DNA of 64,000 nucleotides from Ascidiaceihabitans sp034111945 (GCA_047626725.1 JBLHSG010000013.1:50960-114959), one strand, 5' to 3'. Counted from the first letter of the stretch, positions 35,089 to 44,313 are shown. Notes: generated by a model not told the origin, from the letters alone. Program-made: numbers and translations.

Positions 35089-35505
35089 ATGACAGCACAA
35101 GACATCATCACCCGCCTGAATTTGGCCCCGCATCCCGAAGGTGGCCATTACCGTCAAACATGGATCGCCGAAAATGACGGGCGCGCCACTGGCACCTGCA
35201 TTTATTTTCTACTGGCCAAAGGCGAAAGCAGCCGCTGGCACAAGGTCGATGCCACGGAAATCTGGCTGTATCACGCCGGTGATCCATTGATTTTATCGAT
35301 GGCGGCCAGTGATCACGGGCCTGCAACAGACCACCTTTTGACCCCTGATTTAACCAAGGGCGAACCACAATTGATTGTGCCTGTGAACCATTGGCAGGCG
35401 GCGCGCAGTACCGGCGAATTCACCTTGGTCAGTTGCACCGTGTCACCGGGGTTTACCTTTGAGGGCTTTGTGATGGCAGACGAAGGGTTCGAAATACCGC
35501 GTTAG
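35089..35505 (+). CDS. Cupin domain protein (DUF985/cupin_5 type)
   Basis: A 138-residue single cupin. The conserved family start is LAPHPEGGHYRQTW; the first cupin motif includes SSRWHKVDATEIWLYHAGDPL, and the second half ends in VSPGFTFEGFVMADEGF. Proteins of this type are small beta-barrels of unknown enzymatic role; some are sugar-epimerase-like. The stop overlaps the convergent anmK stop by four bases. Confidence 0.88.
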   Translation: MTAQDIITRLNLAPHPEGGHYRQTWIAENDGRATGTCIYFLLAKGESSRWHKVDATEIWLYHAGDPLILSMAASDHGPATDHLLTPDLTKGEPQLIVPVNHWQAARSTGEFTLVSCTVSPGFTFEGFVMADEGFEIPR

Positions 35506-36620
35506 ATGACAGGGATTTGTGGGCGACTAAGCGTGCCACCGGACACTGCGGCGCGCACGCCTGTTGTGCTGGCACAAGACGTCGGCAAGCCCCGCGCCAC
35601 GCGCACAGCCAGATAGGCAAAGGCCTGCGCCTCGAGCATGTCACCGTCCAAACCTACGGCCTCGACAGGGGCGACGTCGCAATCCAGCGACACCTCCAGC
35701 ATCCGCATCAAAACGGGGTTGTTGCGCCCCCCGCCAGTCACCAAAACGCGGCGCGGCGGGCTGGGGCAATGGGTCAATGCCTCGACCACTCCGGCGGCGC
35801 ACATGGCCGTCAGGGTCGCGGCGGCATCTGCATCACTAAGTTCGCCAACCAGATCGATCATTTCTGAAAAATCATTCCGGTCCAATGACTTGGGGGGGAT
35901 GCGTGCAAAATACGGTTCGGCCAAGAACAGTTCTAGCGCGCCTTGTGCCACGGTGCCGGACGCGGCGATTGCACCGTCTTTATCATAGGACACACCACAG
36001 CGCGCCTGCACCAAATCGTTGATCGGGGCGTTGGCAGGACCAGTGTCAAACGCCAACAACGCACCGGTGGTTTCAGGCAATGCGACGCGCGGATCGACCC
36101 ACGTGATGTTGCCAACGCCGCCCAAATTCAAGAACGCCAGCGGTTCAGTTGCTTTGATGTAGCGCGCGCAGGCGTGGTGGAAAAACGGGGCCAGTGGTGC
36201 CCCCTCGCCGCCCAATTCAACGTCGGAACTGCGGAAATCCCAAACCACGGGTGCGCCTAAACTGTCGGCCAATGCGGCCCCGTCCCCAACTTGCAATGTC
36301 CCTTGATGGCGCGGCGCGTGGGCCAATGTTTGGCCATGAAATCCGACCAGATCGATGTCTTCGAACCCTGCCAATGCCTCGGCGTGGGCCGCATCAACAA
36401 CGCAGGTCGCAGCCTCAACGTCAGGTCCGCTCCATTGTCCGAAACCGGCGGCGATTGTTGCGCGTTCTCCATCTGAATACGCGCGGTAGGTGCTGGGCCC
36501 GAAGCCGATGATATCGCGCCCGTCCGTGTCCAACACCGCCGCATCGACACCATCGAGTGACGTGCCGCTCATCGCGCCCAAGGCACGCACTGGCCCCGTG
36601 GTTTTCCTGATACTGCTCAC
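35502..36620 (-). CDS. anmK: Anhydro-N-acetylmuramic acid kinase
   Basis: A 372-residue cytosolic kinase that opens the 1,6-anhydro ring and phosphorylates anhydroMurNAc during cell-wall recycling. The ATP-binding fold of the sugar-kinase/Hsp70 type shows as ALGAMSGTSLDGVDAAVLD at the N-terminus, FLNLGGVGNITWV (about residue 185), AFDTGPANAPIND and VLVTGGGRNNPVLM (about 300). The start is GTG 36620 with AAAGGA nine bases upstream; upstream codons lack similarity. The gene is divergent from tyrS, and nagZ, another recycling gene, lies elsewhere in this window. Confidence 0.95.
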   Translation of the reverse strand: MSSIRKTTGPVRALGAMSGTSLDGVDAAVLDTDGRDIIGFGPSTYRAYSDGERATIAAGFGQWSGPDVEAATCVVDAAHAEALAGFEDIDLVGFHGQTLAHAPRHQGTLQVGDGAALADSLGAPVVWDFRSSDVELGGEGAPLAPFFHHACARYIKATEPLAFLNLGGVGNITWVDPRVALPETTGALLAFDTGPANAPINDLVQARCGVSYDKDGAIAASGTVAQGALELFLAEPYFARIPPKSLDRNDFSEMIDLVGELSDADAAATLTAMCAAGVVEALTHCPSPPRRVLVTGGGRNNPVLMRMLEVSLDCDVAPVEAVGLDGDMLEAQAFAYLAVRVARGLPTSCASTTGVRAAVSGGTLSRPQIPVI

Positions 36621-36711
36621 GATCGCTATTCCTTTGCGGACCTTTGAGGCCTTTTCCTTTGCGCTTGGCACTCTTATACGTGCCTACGAACTTCAAACCA
36701 AGAGCAAGCAT

Positions 36712-37962
36712 ATGACCTACCACCCAAAATCGGATTTCGTCGCAGTTATGATGGAGCGCGGGTTTCTCGCCGACTGCACCGATTATCAAGGGCTGGACGA
36801 GGCGCTGCTTAAGGGCGCGCAGCCGGGATACATCGGGTTTGATGCGACAGCAAAATCGCTGCACGTCGGATCGCTGATCCAGATCATGATGCTGCGTTGG
36901 CTGCAAAAAACCGGCAACAAACCGATCACCTTGATGGGCGGCGGCACCACCAAAGTCGGCGATCCTTCGTTTCGTGCGGATGAACGGCCCCTGCTGGATG
37001 CGGCTGCGATTGATGACAACATCGCTGGCATTAAAAAGGTGTTCAGCGCGTATTTGGAATACGGCGACGGGCCAACAGATGCGCTGATGGTTAACAACGC
37101 CGAATGGCTGGACGAGCTGAATTACCTCGACTTTCTGCGCGATATCGGGCGGCATTTTTCGATCAACCGGATGCTGTCGTTTGAATCGGTGAAATCACGG
37201 CTGGATCGCGAACAATCGCTGTCGTTTCTTGAATTTAACTACATGATTCTACAGGCTTACGACTTTATGGAACTGCATCGCCGCTATGGCTGTGTGTTGC
37301 AAATGGGCGGGTCGGATCAATGGGGCAACATCGTAAACGGGATCGATTTGACCCGTCGCGTGATTGACGGCGAAGTGTACGGTTTGACCTCGCCCCTGTT
37401 AACCACATCTGACGGCAAAAAGATGGGCAAATCGCAGGCGGGCGCAATCTGGCTAAATCCCGACATGCTGTCGCCTTATGAATTCTGGCAGTTCTGGCGC
37501 AACACCACAGACGCGGATGTGGGTCGTTTCCTGAAATTGTACACCGAATTGCCTGTCGCTGAATGTGACCGCCTTGGCGCGTTCGAAGGTGCTGAAATCA
37601 ACGAATCCAAAGTGCGCTTGGCCAATGAAGTCACGACACTTTTGCACGGGGCAGATGCAGCCGCGGCAGCAGAAGCAACCGCACGCGAAGTGTTCGAAAA
37701 AGGCGGCGTCGGGGATGATTTGCCTACGCTGACTTTAACGGCGGATGACATTGGCGACGGAATTTCCATCGTACAATTGATTGTCAAATCAGGCCTTGCC
37801 GGGTCCGGAAAAGAGGCAAAGCGCCTGATTTCTGAAAATGGCGCACGCCTGAACGATGAACCGCTGACCGATGCAGGCATGATGATTGACGCCGCAGCCC
37901 TTGCCACGCCGATCAAATTAAGTGCCGGGAAAAAGCGTCATTCGCTGGTGCAACTGGGCTAA
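36712..37962 (+). CDS. tyrS: Tyrosyl-tRNA synthetase
   Basis: A 416-residue class Ic aminoacyl-tRNA synthetase. The HIGH-like motif is SLHVGSLIQ (about residue 45), the tyrosine-specificity segment YDFMELHRRYGCVLQMGGSDQWGN (only part conserved) follows, and KMSKS appears as KKMGKSQAG (about 235). The C-terminal S4-like RNA-binding domain (about 345-416) contains SGKEAKRLISENGARLN. The ATG at 36712 gives the standard length; a long upstream frame antisense to anmK is spurious. Its stop overlaps a small gene on the other strand. Confidence 0.97.
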   Translation: MTYHPKSDFVAVMMERGFLADCTDYQGLDEALLKGAQPGYIGFDATAKSLHVGSLIQIMMLRWLQKTGNKPITLMGGGTTKVGDPSFRADERPLLDAAAIDDNIAGIKKVFSAYLEYGDGPTDALMVNNAEWLDELNYLDFLRDIGRHFSINRMLSFESVKSRLDREQSLSFLEFNYMILQAYDFMELHRRYGCVLQMGGSDQWGNIVNGIDLTRRVIDGEVYGLTSPLLTTSDGKKMGKSQAGAIWLNPDMLSPYEFWQFWRNTTDADVGRFLKLYTELPVAECDRLGAFEGAEINESKVRLANEVTTLLHGADAAAAAEATAREVFEKGGVGDDLPTLTLTADDIGDGISIVQLIVKSGLAGSGKEAKRLISENGARLNDEPLTDAGMMIDAAALATPIKLSAGKKRHSLVQLG

Positions 37963-38090
37963 AGCCACAGCCAATCGATCACGCTGAGGATGACAAAGAC
38001 CGGAATAGACAGGACCGTCGCCAGTAAAAAGGCGGCGGTTTTTGTCATCCGTTGGACGCGTGCAGTCAGGCCATAAACAGGTGTTTTCAT
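37959..38090 (-). CDS. 43-residue single-helix membrane protein
   Basis: A short frame not usually reported at this length. It starts MKTPVYGLTARVQRM and continues with a hydrophobic helix (about residues 19-37, AAFLLATVLSIPVFVILSV), ending IDWLWL. The positive N-terminus and aromatic C-terminus fit an inner-membrane peptide. It lies in the only gap between tyrS and the next gene, overlapping the tyrS stop by four bases and the following ATG by two. No strong ribosome site precedes it. I recall similar tiny proteins in relatives only vaguely, so this is a candidate supported mainly by composition and fit. Confidence 0.45.
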   Translation of the reverse strand: MKTPVYGLTARVQRMTKTAAFLLATVLSIPVFVILSVIDWLWL

Positions 38091-38982
38091 GGCTACTGTT
38101 AACCACGCTTTAGGTTTCTATGTGGTTAATGATGCTATGTTTGATGCTTCCCCCTTGCCGACGTTGGTCGCCCTGCAACAAAGCCCTGAATTTGAGGCGA
38201 CCCTGAAACAAATCGGGCGATCCCCCTTGCGTTTGGATGACGGCAGCCTTGTGATACGGCGCAAATTTGGGCCCATGCAGGTCAATATGGTCACCCGCGC
38301 GCAGGGGCATTGCGACGGTACTGATTTGACCGGACCGACCCTGTTGGCCCCTGATCATCCAACCCCGAATTTGCGCGCCCTGCCCCTTGTTAGCCCTGCA
38401 ACTGTCGCCGAATTAGACCTGTTGCCTGATCTGGAAACCTTACGCAAAAATCTAAAGGGGAAATGGCGTAACCGTCTGCGACATGCGCAATCCCATCAGG
38501 TGCGGATCACGCGCCAAAACATGCCAACCGACAGTAAACATTGGCTTTTGCAGGCGGAACAGTCCCAGCAGGCCAGCCACAAATACCGCCATTGGCCCGC
38601 GTTATTGACCAGTGCCTATGCCAAGGCAAATACCGGCGATGCAAAGCTGTTCACCGCACACTATGGCACTGATATTGTTGCAGGATTACTGATTTTGCGA
38701 CACGGTGCGACCGCGACATATCATATTGGGCATACCAGCACTGCCGGTCGGATTTTATCGGCGCAAACATTACTGCTGTGGTCCGCAATCGCGTGGGCAA
38801 AATCCAAAGACGTCATGCGCTTGGACTTGGGCGTTATCGATACCGAAACATCGCCCGGATTGGCGCGCTTTAAACTGGGCACCGGTGCACAGGCGCGCAA
38901 ACTGGGCGGCACATGGTTATCGCATCGCGCCCTTGCCCCGATCTTGGGTCTTGGGCGGATTGACCGACGCATGATGATGTAG
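38089..38982 (+). CDS. FemAB/BioF2-like GNAT acyltransferase
   Basis: A 297-residue protein. An N-terminal half (to about residue 110) has weak similarity; the segment LRKNLKGKWRNRLRHAQ near residue 120 and LFTAHYGTDIVAGLLILRHGATATYHIGHTS near 200 (only partly conserved) match the acetyltransferase fold of FemAB-type proteins that work on peptidyl or lipid substrates. The C-terminus ends in a basic patch. Start is uncertain: ATG 38089 has a weak ribosome site, while ATG 38137 (MFDASPLP) would also give a complete domain. Substrate unknown. Confidence 0.65.
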   Translation: MATVNHALGFYVVNDAMFDASPLPTLVALQQSPEFEATLKQIGRSPLRLDDGSLVIRRKFGPMQVNMVTRAQGHCDGTDLTGPTLLAPDHPTPNLRALPLVSPATVAELDLLPDLETLRKNLKGKWRNRLRHAQSHQVRITRQNMPTDSKHWLLQAEQSQQASHKYRHWPALLTSAYAKANTGDAKLFTAHYGTDIVAGLLILRHGATATYHIGHTSTAGRILSAQTLLLWSAIAWAKSKDVMRLDLGVIDTETSPGLARFKLGTGAQARKLGGTWLSHRALAPILGLGRIDRRMMM

Positions 38983-39036
38983 ACAGGCGCGCGCGGGCGT
39001 GGTTATCTGAACACCTGTTCAAATAGGAAGCACGCC

Positions 39037-39792
39037 ATGGATCTGTTAACCACTGCCGCCATCATCACCGGAGGTGCCTCTGGCCTTGGCGAAGCAACCG
39101 CACGACATTTCGCGTCACAAGGCGCAACTGTTACATTATTGGATCGAGACATTGAACGCGGCGAACGGGTCGCAGACGAAATCGGCGGCCATTTTGTACA
39201 AACCGACGTCACTGACGAGGCATCCGTAGCTGCGGCAATCGACACCGCCAATGATCGAATGGGGCGTATCACAGTTGCCGTAAATTGCGCCGGTATTGCC
39301 TATGGAATCAAAACAATCGGGCGCGATGGGCCACACCCTTTGGACGCATTTCAACGCACCATCGACATCAATCTGGTCGGCAGTTTCAACGTCGCGCGCC
39401 TTGCCGCTGTTGCGATCGCACGCAATGATCCCGAACCGGACGGTGCGCGCGGTGTGATCATCAACACCGCATCAATCGCCGCATTTGACGGGCAAAAAGG
39501 CCAAGCCGCCTACGCCGCATCCAAGGGTGGAATCGTTGGAATGACACTACCGATGGCACGCGATTTGGCATCCAGCGGCATCCGCGTCATGACAATCGCG
39601 CCGGGGATTTTCAAAACACCGATGTTGGCTGGATTGCCCGAAGACGTGCAGGCAACATTGGCCGCCGATGTGCCCAACCCTGCCCGCCTTGGCGATCCGT
39701 CAGAATACGCCCGCACGGCAGGATTCATCGTCGAAATGGGTTATTTGAATGGTGAAGTCATCCGCCTAGACGGCGCGTTAAGAATGCGTTGA
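39037..39792 (+). CDS. SDR family oxidoreductase (3-hydroxyacyl-CoA dehydrogenase-like)
   Basis: A 251-residue NAD(P)-dependent dehydrogenase. The Rossmann glycine motif is IITGGASGLGEATAR (about residue 9), acidic residue in LLDRD (NAD preference), NAG-type VNCAGIAYG (about 85), catalytic Ser in NTASIAAFDGQKG and catalytic YAASKGG (about 165). The sequence after the active site, IRVMTIAPGIFKTPMLAGL, matches human HSD10-like 3-hydroxyacyl-CoA dehydrogenases, so a role in fatty-acid or branched-chain breakdown is plausible. Single gene; an unexplained 297-bp stretch follows. Confidence 0.9.
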   Translation: MDLLTTAAIITGGASGLGEATARHFASQGATVTLLDRDIERGERVADEIGGHFVQTDVTDEASVAAAIDTANDRMGRITVAVNCAGIAYGIKTIGRDGPHPLDAFQRTIDINLVGSFNVARLAAVAIARNDPEPDGARGVIINTASIAAFDGQKGQAAYAASKGGIVGMTLPMARDLASSGIRVMTIAPGIFKTPMLAGLPEDVQATLAADVPNPARLGDPSEYARTAGFIVEMGYLNGEVIRLDGALRMR

Positions 39793-40089
39793 TCCATTAT
39801 CCCGAACACACTGCCCGTTAGGAAAAGCGCGCTCAAGACTTGGGTCCAAGTCATCGCTATCTGGTGCATTTTGATCTTTTGGGTGGCGGGCGTGTTTGTA
39901 GGCCGCTGGAGGCTGCGCGCCGCAAAGGCAACTATGGGGGCGCGTAAAGGCTACGATTTTGCAGCCCTTAGTTGACTGCCAGCCATATCGTTGAGGTTTC
40001 GTCGTAGGCGAGGCCAGAAAGTGTAACGCGCCGTCTCGACGAGACGTATGGCGCGTGAGCTATGGCCGATGTTGTTTCCGCGCAATAAA
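39793..40089. other. Unassigned 297-bp intergenic block with a long composite hairpin
   Basis: No complete gene is visible. Short open stretches in two plus-strand frames (about 39810-39975) look protein-like but lack starts, as if they were decayed or repeat DNA. At 40026-40056 a composite hairpin has outer arms ACGCGCC/GGCGCGT (perfect, 7 bp) and inner arms GTCTC/GAGAC around GAC. It lies just past the uup stop and could end that transcript, although no U-run follows. Confidence 0.5.
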
Positions 40090-41901
40090 TTATTCCTGCG
40101 CGGCTTTGTCTTCCAACATCACCCATTCTTCTTCGGCGGCGTCCAGTTTTGACTGCCGTTCGATCAATGCATCGGTGGCTTTTTGGAATTTTACAGGGTT
40201 GGCCGTGAACAATTCAGGATCGCTCATCAGTTCTTGCAGTTTGTTGATTTCGGCCTCTAGGCGCTCCATCTCAGCAGGAATGGCATCCAAGCGGTGCTTT
40301 TCAGTGAAACTAAGGCCGGATTTCGGCGCTGCTTTTTCTTTGGTCTTTGGTGCAGAACCTTTTGATTTAACGACACTTTCCGAAAAATCATCCATACCAC
40401 GTTGCGCGACATAATCGCTCCAACCGCCGGCATAAACGGTGGCCTTGCCGTCGCCTTCCATCGCGATTGTGGTCACGGCAACACGGTCTAGAAAATCACG
40501 GTCGTGGCTGACCAGCAACACGGTTCCATCGTATTGACCTAGCAAATCTTGCAACAAATCCAGCGTTTCAACGTCCAAATCGTTGGTCGGTTCGTCCAAA
40601 ATCAACAAGTTCGACGGCTTTGCCATCAGTTTTGCCAACAACAAACGGGCTTTTTCACCGCCAGAAAGCGAACGCACGGGCGCGCGTGCTTGGCCTTCGT
40701 CGAACAGGAATTCCTTAAGGTAGCCCACAACGTGTTTTGGCATGCCGCGCACCATGATCTGGTCGGCTTTGCCGGACACGCGCATATCAGGATCGCCGGT
40801 CAGGCTGTCCCACAGGGTCATATCGCCGTCCAGTTGCGCACGCGCTTGATCGAACAAAGCGATCTCAAGGTTGGTGCCAATTTTGATCGTGCCACTGTCG
40901 GGCTGTTCTTTGCCAATCAGCATGTTCAAAAGCGTGGTTTTGCCAACGCCATTGGGGCCAACCAGCGCAATGCGGTCGCCGCGCTGCACGGTCAAATCGA
41001 ACGGCATAAGGATAACTTTATCGCCGTACGCCTTGGTAATGTTTTTGGCTTCCATGACCTTTTTGCCGGACTTGGTGCCTGAATCAATTGCCATTGCCGC
41101 CGCGCCCTGACGCATGATTTGGTCAGACCGTTCGGCGCGCAAATCTTGCAAGGCGCGCACACGGCCTTGGTTGCGTTTGCGGCGCGCACTGATGCCTTCG
41201 ACAGCCCAACGGGCCTCGGCTTTGATCTTGCGGTTCAGCTTGTGACGCTGAGTGTCTTCTTCTTCCCATGTGCTGTCGCGCCAGGCTTCGAATTCGGCGA
41301 ACCCTTTTTCTTGGCGACGCACTTTTCCTCTGTCAATCCAAAGGGTTGCGCGGGTAAGTTCACGCAAGAATGCCCTGTCGTGGCTGATGATAATATAGCC
41401 TTTGCGCGTTGCTTTTAGTTCGCTTTCAAGCCACGCAATCGCTTCGATATCGAGGTGGTTTGTCGGCTCGTCCAGCAACATCAAATCAGGGGCATCCGCC
41501 ATCAAACGGGCCAATGCGGCGCGGCGGCGTTCTCCACCAGATGCGGTTTCAACGGGGCGCGCGGGGTCAAATTTTAGACCGGCGCCTGCACGTTCAACCT
41601 TGTACATTTCGGATTCGGCTAGGCCGTGTGCTGCAAAGTCGCCCAAGGTCGCAAAGCCCGACAAATCCGGGTCTTGTTCCATGTAGCCAACCGACACGCC
41701 GGGGCCTGCGATGACCTCGCCTTTGTCGGCTTCGACCAAACCGCCCATGACTTTCATCAAGGTGGATTTGCCCGACCCGTTGCGCCCGACCAACGCCACG
41801 CGTTCACCGGGTTGTGCGACCAAAGACAGCCCATCAAAAATAGGGTCCCCGCCAAAGGTCAGCGAAATTTCGTTTAACTGTAATAAGGGTATACGTGCCA
41901 T
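40090..41901 (-). CDS. uup: ABC-F family ATPase Uup
   Basis: A 603-residue soluble twin-cassette ATPase of the Uup type. The first cassette has ALVGRNGSGKST (about residue 38), ASGGERRRAAL and LMLLDEPTNHLD; the second has ALVGPNGVGKTT (about 320), LSGGEKARLLL and LILDEPTNDLD. The C-terminal tail (about 525-603) is a Lys/Glu coiled coil (LDAIPAEMERLEAEINKLQELM), the feature that separates Uup from other ABC-F groups and binds DNA or branched structures in E. coli. It is the second ABC-F gene here, not a recent copy of the first. Confidence 0.93.
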   Translation of the reverse strand: MARIPLLQLNEISLTFGGDPIFDGLSLVAQPGERVALVGRNGSGKSTLMKVMGGLVEADKGEVIAGPGVSVGYMEQDPDLSGFATLGDFAAHGLAESEMYKVERAGAGLKFDPARPVETASGGERRRAALARLMADAPDLMLLDEPTNHLDIEAIAWLESELKATRKGYIIISHDRAFLRELTRATLWIDRGKVRRQEKGFAEFEAWRDSTWEEEDTQRHKLNRKIKAEARWAVEGISARRKRNQGRVRALQDLRAERSDQIMRQGAAAMAIDSGTKSGKKVMEAKNITKAYGDKVILMPFDLTVQRGDRIALVGPNGVGKTTLLNMLIGKEQPDSGTIKIGTNLEIALFDQARAQLDGDMTLWDSLTGDPDMRVSGKADQIMVRGMPKHVVGYLKEFLFDEGQARAPVRSLSGGEKARLLLAKLMAKPSNLLILDEPTNDLDVETLDLLQDLLGQYDGTVLLVSHDRDFLDRVAVTTIAMEGDGKATVYAGGWSDYVAQRGMDDFSESVVKSKGSAPKTKEKAAPKSGLSFTEKHRLDAIPAEMERLEAEINKLQELMSDPELFTANPVKFQKATDALIERQSKLDAAEEEWVMLEDKAAQE

Positions 41902-41983
41902 GCCTGCCAGCTAGACCGCCTAACCGGTGGCGTCAACGCCCCCCTGTTCATCTCGTGCGATAAACATGGGTTCTGGCGCGAAA

Positions 41984-42703
41984 CTATCCAACCAAAGCCC
42001 GCAGTAGCCGTTTGCGGGCGGGTGGAATCGCCCCGATTTCAAGACCAGTAAACACATGCAGCGTGTTCATTTGAGGGTCGATCACCGCATGATCACTGAC
42101 CCAACCACCCATCATCAGATAGGTGCGCAGCAGCGGTGGCATTTGTAGCATCGCCTTTTTGGCATCAATCGTGCTGTGCAATTGCGCAGCATAATCAAAC
42201 ACATCCGGCGCTTTGATCTGTGGGCGCCAGTGTTCGGGGGCCAGATGACGGGCCTTAAGCTGCGCAAACGCATCCAGGTACAGAGCGGGATCGATCCCTT
42301 CAAAGGATGAACAACCAAACAACATGCGCACCGCGTTGGCATCCACATAGGCCGTCATTGCACCCCACGCGACCCGCAAAATATCGGGATCAGTCAGATC
42401 AGGATCAACGCAAAAGCGGCCCAGTTCCAGCATCGTCCCGTCATAAGTTTCAAGCCCACCAAGGTCATAAAACTGCGCGGAATAGCTACTGGAAATCTGG
42501 TTTGATTGCAGTGTCAGCATTCGAAAACAGCAGACCAGCTGGCCTGAGTCGGTGTTGAACACCAAAATATGCGTACATTTTTCGTCAAATGCGTCGCGCA
42601 CCGCCCCCGAGGGGCCAAAACACCGCGCACGCAGGGCCAACGCTGTGGCCAGTTCCGCGTCATCTGTCAGTGCGCGCGCGTGATATTTGCCTGTGCTCAA
42701 CAC
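41984..42703 (-). CDS. olsB: Ornithine-acyl-ACP N-acyltransferase
   Basis: A 239-residue acyltransferase of the hemolysin/OlsB GNAT-like family. Typical segments are YHARALTDDAELATALALRARCFG at the start (only partly invariant), CFRMLTL, MLELGRFCVDPD (about residue 92) and the conserved FGCSSFEGIDP. OlsB links a 3-hydroxyacyl chain to ornithine, the first step of ornithine lipids, which many marine Rhodobacterales make, notably under phosphate limitation. The second acyltransferase, OlsA, is not in the window. Start is GTG at 42703 (or the adjacent TTG). Confidence 0.85.
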   Translation of the reverse strand: MLSTGKYHARALTDDAELATALALRARCFGPSGAVRDAFDEKCTHILVFNTDSGQLVCCFRMLTLQSNQISSSYSAQFYDLGGLETYDGTMLELGRFCVDPDLTDPDILRVAWGAMTAYVDANAVRMLFGCSSFEGIDPALYLDAFAQLKARHLAPEHWRPQIKAPDVFDYAAQLHSTIDAKKAMLQMPPLLRTYLMMGGWVSDHAVIDPQMNTLHVFTGLEIGAIPPARKRLLRALVG

Positions 42704-42769
42704 ACCGCGCCCGCCTTGATTAGGGATCAGTTCAAGGCTCGCATGTGCAAACGCAAGCCCGCCAGTTTA

Positions 42770-43210
42770 TCAACCGCCACCGATGCGTCCGATGTTGCCA
42801 AGCAATTGACGCAAGAAGGTTTTGTTGGAAATCGCCGCATCCGTCACACGACGGGTCAGTGGCACAACGTTGCCGTCTTCTAATCCGAAGCGTTCGATGT
42901 TGCTGACCACGCCTGCCGAATCAAAGCTGATGGCCAAAACCTGACGTTCGACAACTTTGGGCGCTGTGGGCCCGAATGAACGGATGCGTGAGCGCACGTA
43001 GTAATAGCCGCCCTCGTTCAAAATGCCGCCCGAAGATGGTGAACCGACCGAATCCTCAACCGAAGACCGTGTGTCGACGCCGACCACCAGCAGATCCAGA
43101 TCCTCTTGGAGCGGAATATAGCCGTGGTTGGTATATGTTGCTGAACACGCCGTCAGTGACACTGTCACGGCAGCGATCGCGACATATTTACAGAACGATT
43201 TGATGCGCAT
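42770..43210 (-). CDS. bamE: Outer membrane protein assembly factor BamE (SmpA/OmlA)
   Basis: A 146-residue lipoprotein. The signal peptide ends in the lipobox LTAC (Cys near residue 22), so the mature protein is lipid-anchored, presumably in the outer membrane. The SmpA/OmlA domain follows: YIPLQEDLDLLVVGVDTRSSVEDSVGSPS and a beta-rich part with YYYVRSRIRSFG. BamE stabilises the BamA-BamD complex that inserts beta-barrels. The start at 43210 places the signal peptide at the N-terminus; 40 upstream codons were discarded. Divergent from the DUF177 gene. Confidence 0.9.
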   Translation of the reverse strand: MRIKSFCKYVAIAAVTVSLTACSATYTNHGYIPLQEDLDLLVVGVDTRSSVEDSVGSPSSGGILNEGGYYYVRSRIRSFGPTAPKVVERQVLAISFDSAGVVSNIERFGLEDGNVVPLTRRVTDAAISNKTFLRQLLGNIGRIGGG

Positions 43211-43296
43211 ACTGACTGCCCTCTTGCCCTCAAGCCATACGGCTTTTATCGACGGGTAACAAACACGCGGCTTTGATTCAAGAAACGAAAGCATGA

Positions 43297-43851
43297 TTGA
43301 TGATATCTCAAGCACCCTCGCCTTCCGCATTTCGTGTGGCAGAGCTGTCCCAGAACAGCCCCAACACGTTTGAAGTACGCCCCGATGCTACACAAAATAA
43401 AGCGATTGCGACCGAATTGGGCCTGCTGGATGTCCGTAAATTGCGTTTTGTCGGCCAAATCAAAGCCATGGCAGACGCCGATTGGGTGCTGACGGCCAGC
43501 TTGGGTGTAACTGTCGTGCAACCCTGCACCGTGACGTTAGATCCGGTGACAACCCGCGTTGAGACCACCACAGAGCGCGTGTTTTTTAAAGAAATCGAGA
43601 TTTACGAGGGCGAAGACGAGGTCGAAATGCCAGAAGACGAACGCACAGAGCGTTTGGGCCAATGGATCGATGTCGAGGCCGTGATGATCGAAACGCTCAG
43701 CCTTGCCTTGCCTGAATATCCACGCAGCACCAATGCCGATTTGGGCCAAGCGGTATTTAGTGATAAAGGTGTCGCACCGATGACCGATGAGGACGCGCGC
43801 CCGTTTGCCGGATTGGCCGCCCTTAAGGATAAACTGGAACCAAAGGACTAA
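43297..43851 (+). CDS. DUF177 (YceD) family protein
   Basis: A 184-residue cytosolic protein. The domain signature is the central VVQPCTVTLDPVTTRVETTTERVF and the acidic GEDEVEMPEDERTERLGQWIDVEAVMIETLSLALPEYP (conserved in parts), ending with PFAGLAALKDKL. YceD proteins nearly always sit before rpmF, and in plants and bacteria have been linked to 23S rRNA processing or accumulation; here rpmF lies 185 bases downstream. After the stop a TACCGC/GCGGTA hairpin without U-run is seen. Confidence 0.9.
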   Translation: MMISQAPSPSAFRVAELSQNSPNTFEVRPDATQNKAIATELGLLDVRKLRFVGQIKAMADADWVLTASLGVTVVQPCTVTLDPVTTRVETTTERVFFKEIEIYEGEDEVEMPEDERTERLGQWIDVEAVMIETLSLALPEYPRSTNADLGQAVFSDKGVAPMTDEDARPFAGLAALKDKLEPKD

Positions 43852-44036
43852 ATACCGCACGCGGCGGTACAATACAGGGTTGCGCTGCTGCTTATTCGCA
43901 GTATTTTGCCGCCCTCTAGGTAATTAGGGTTGGACTTGTCTGGGCGCACAGCCTAAACGCACGTCACGCCTAAACCACATGTTATGCAACACGGGCTCTG
44001 CGACGTCGCTTTGCCCTTTAATCAAAGGCCCATATA

Positions 44037-44243
44037 ATGGCTGTTCAACAGAACAAAGTCTCCAAATCGCGCCGCAACAACCGTCGTGCGCATGATTCCC
44101 TGGTGGCTGCAAATCCAAACGAATGCGACAACTGCGGTGAGCTAAAGCGCCCACACCACATTTGTGCGTCCTGCGGTCACTACGCGAGCAACGAAGTTAT
44201 CGCGCAAGCCGAGGAAATCGATCTGGAAGACGACGCGGCCTAA
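44037..44243 (+). CDS. rpmF: 50S ribosomal protein L32
   Basis: A 68-residue protein of the large ribosomal subunit. It begins MAVQQNKVSKSRRNNRRAHD, the invariant L32 start, and contains two cysteine pairs (CDNCGELKRPHHICASC, zinc-ribbon type). The C-terminal acidic tail is usual in alphaproteobacteria. It stands between the DUF177 gene and plsX, the conserved arrangement that ties ribosome and membrane-lipid synthesis. Confidence 0.97.
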   Translation: MAVQQNKVSKSRRNNRRAHDSLVAANPNECDNCGELKRPHHICASCGHYASNEVIAQAEEIDLEDDAA

Positions 44244-44313
44244 AGGCCCTCGTTACCCGGATGGAGCCCCGCATAGACCCCCGCTATTTTAACGGTAGGC
44301 AGGCAGCTGTATC

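Noticed and set aside
36490..36711. 74-codon N-terminal extension of tyrS
   Set aside because: It runs antisense to anmK, has no ribosome site and would exceed the family length.
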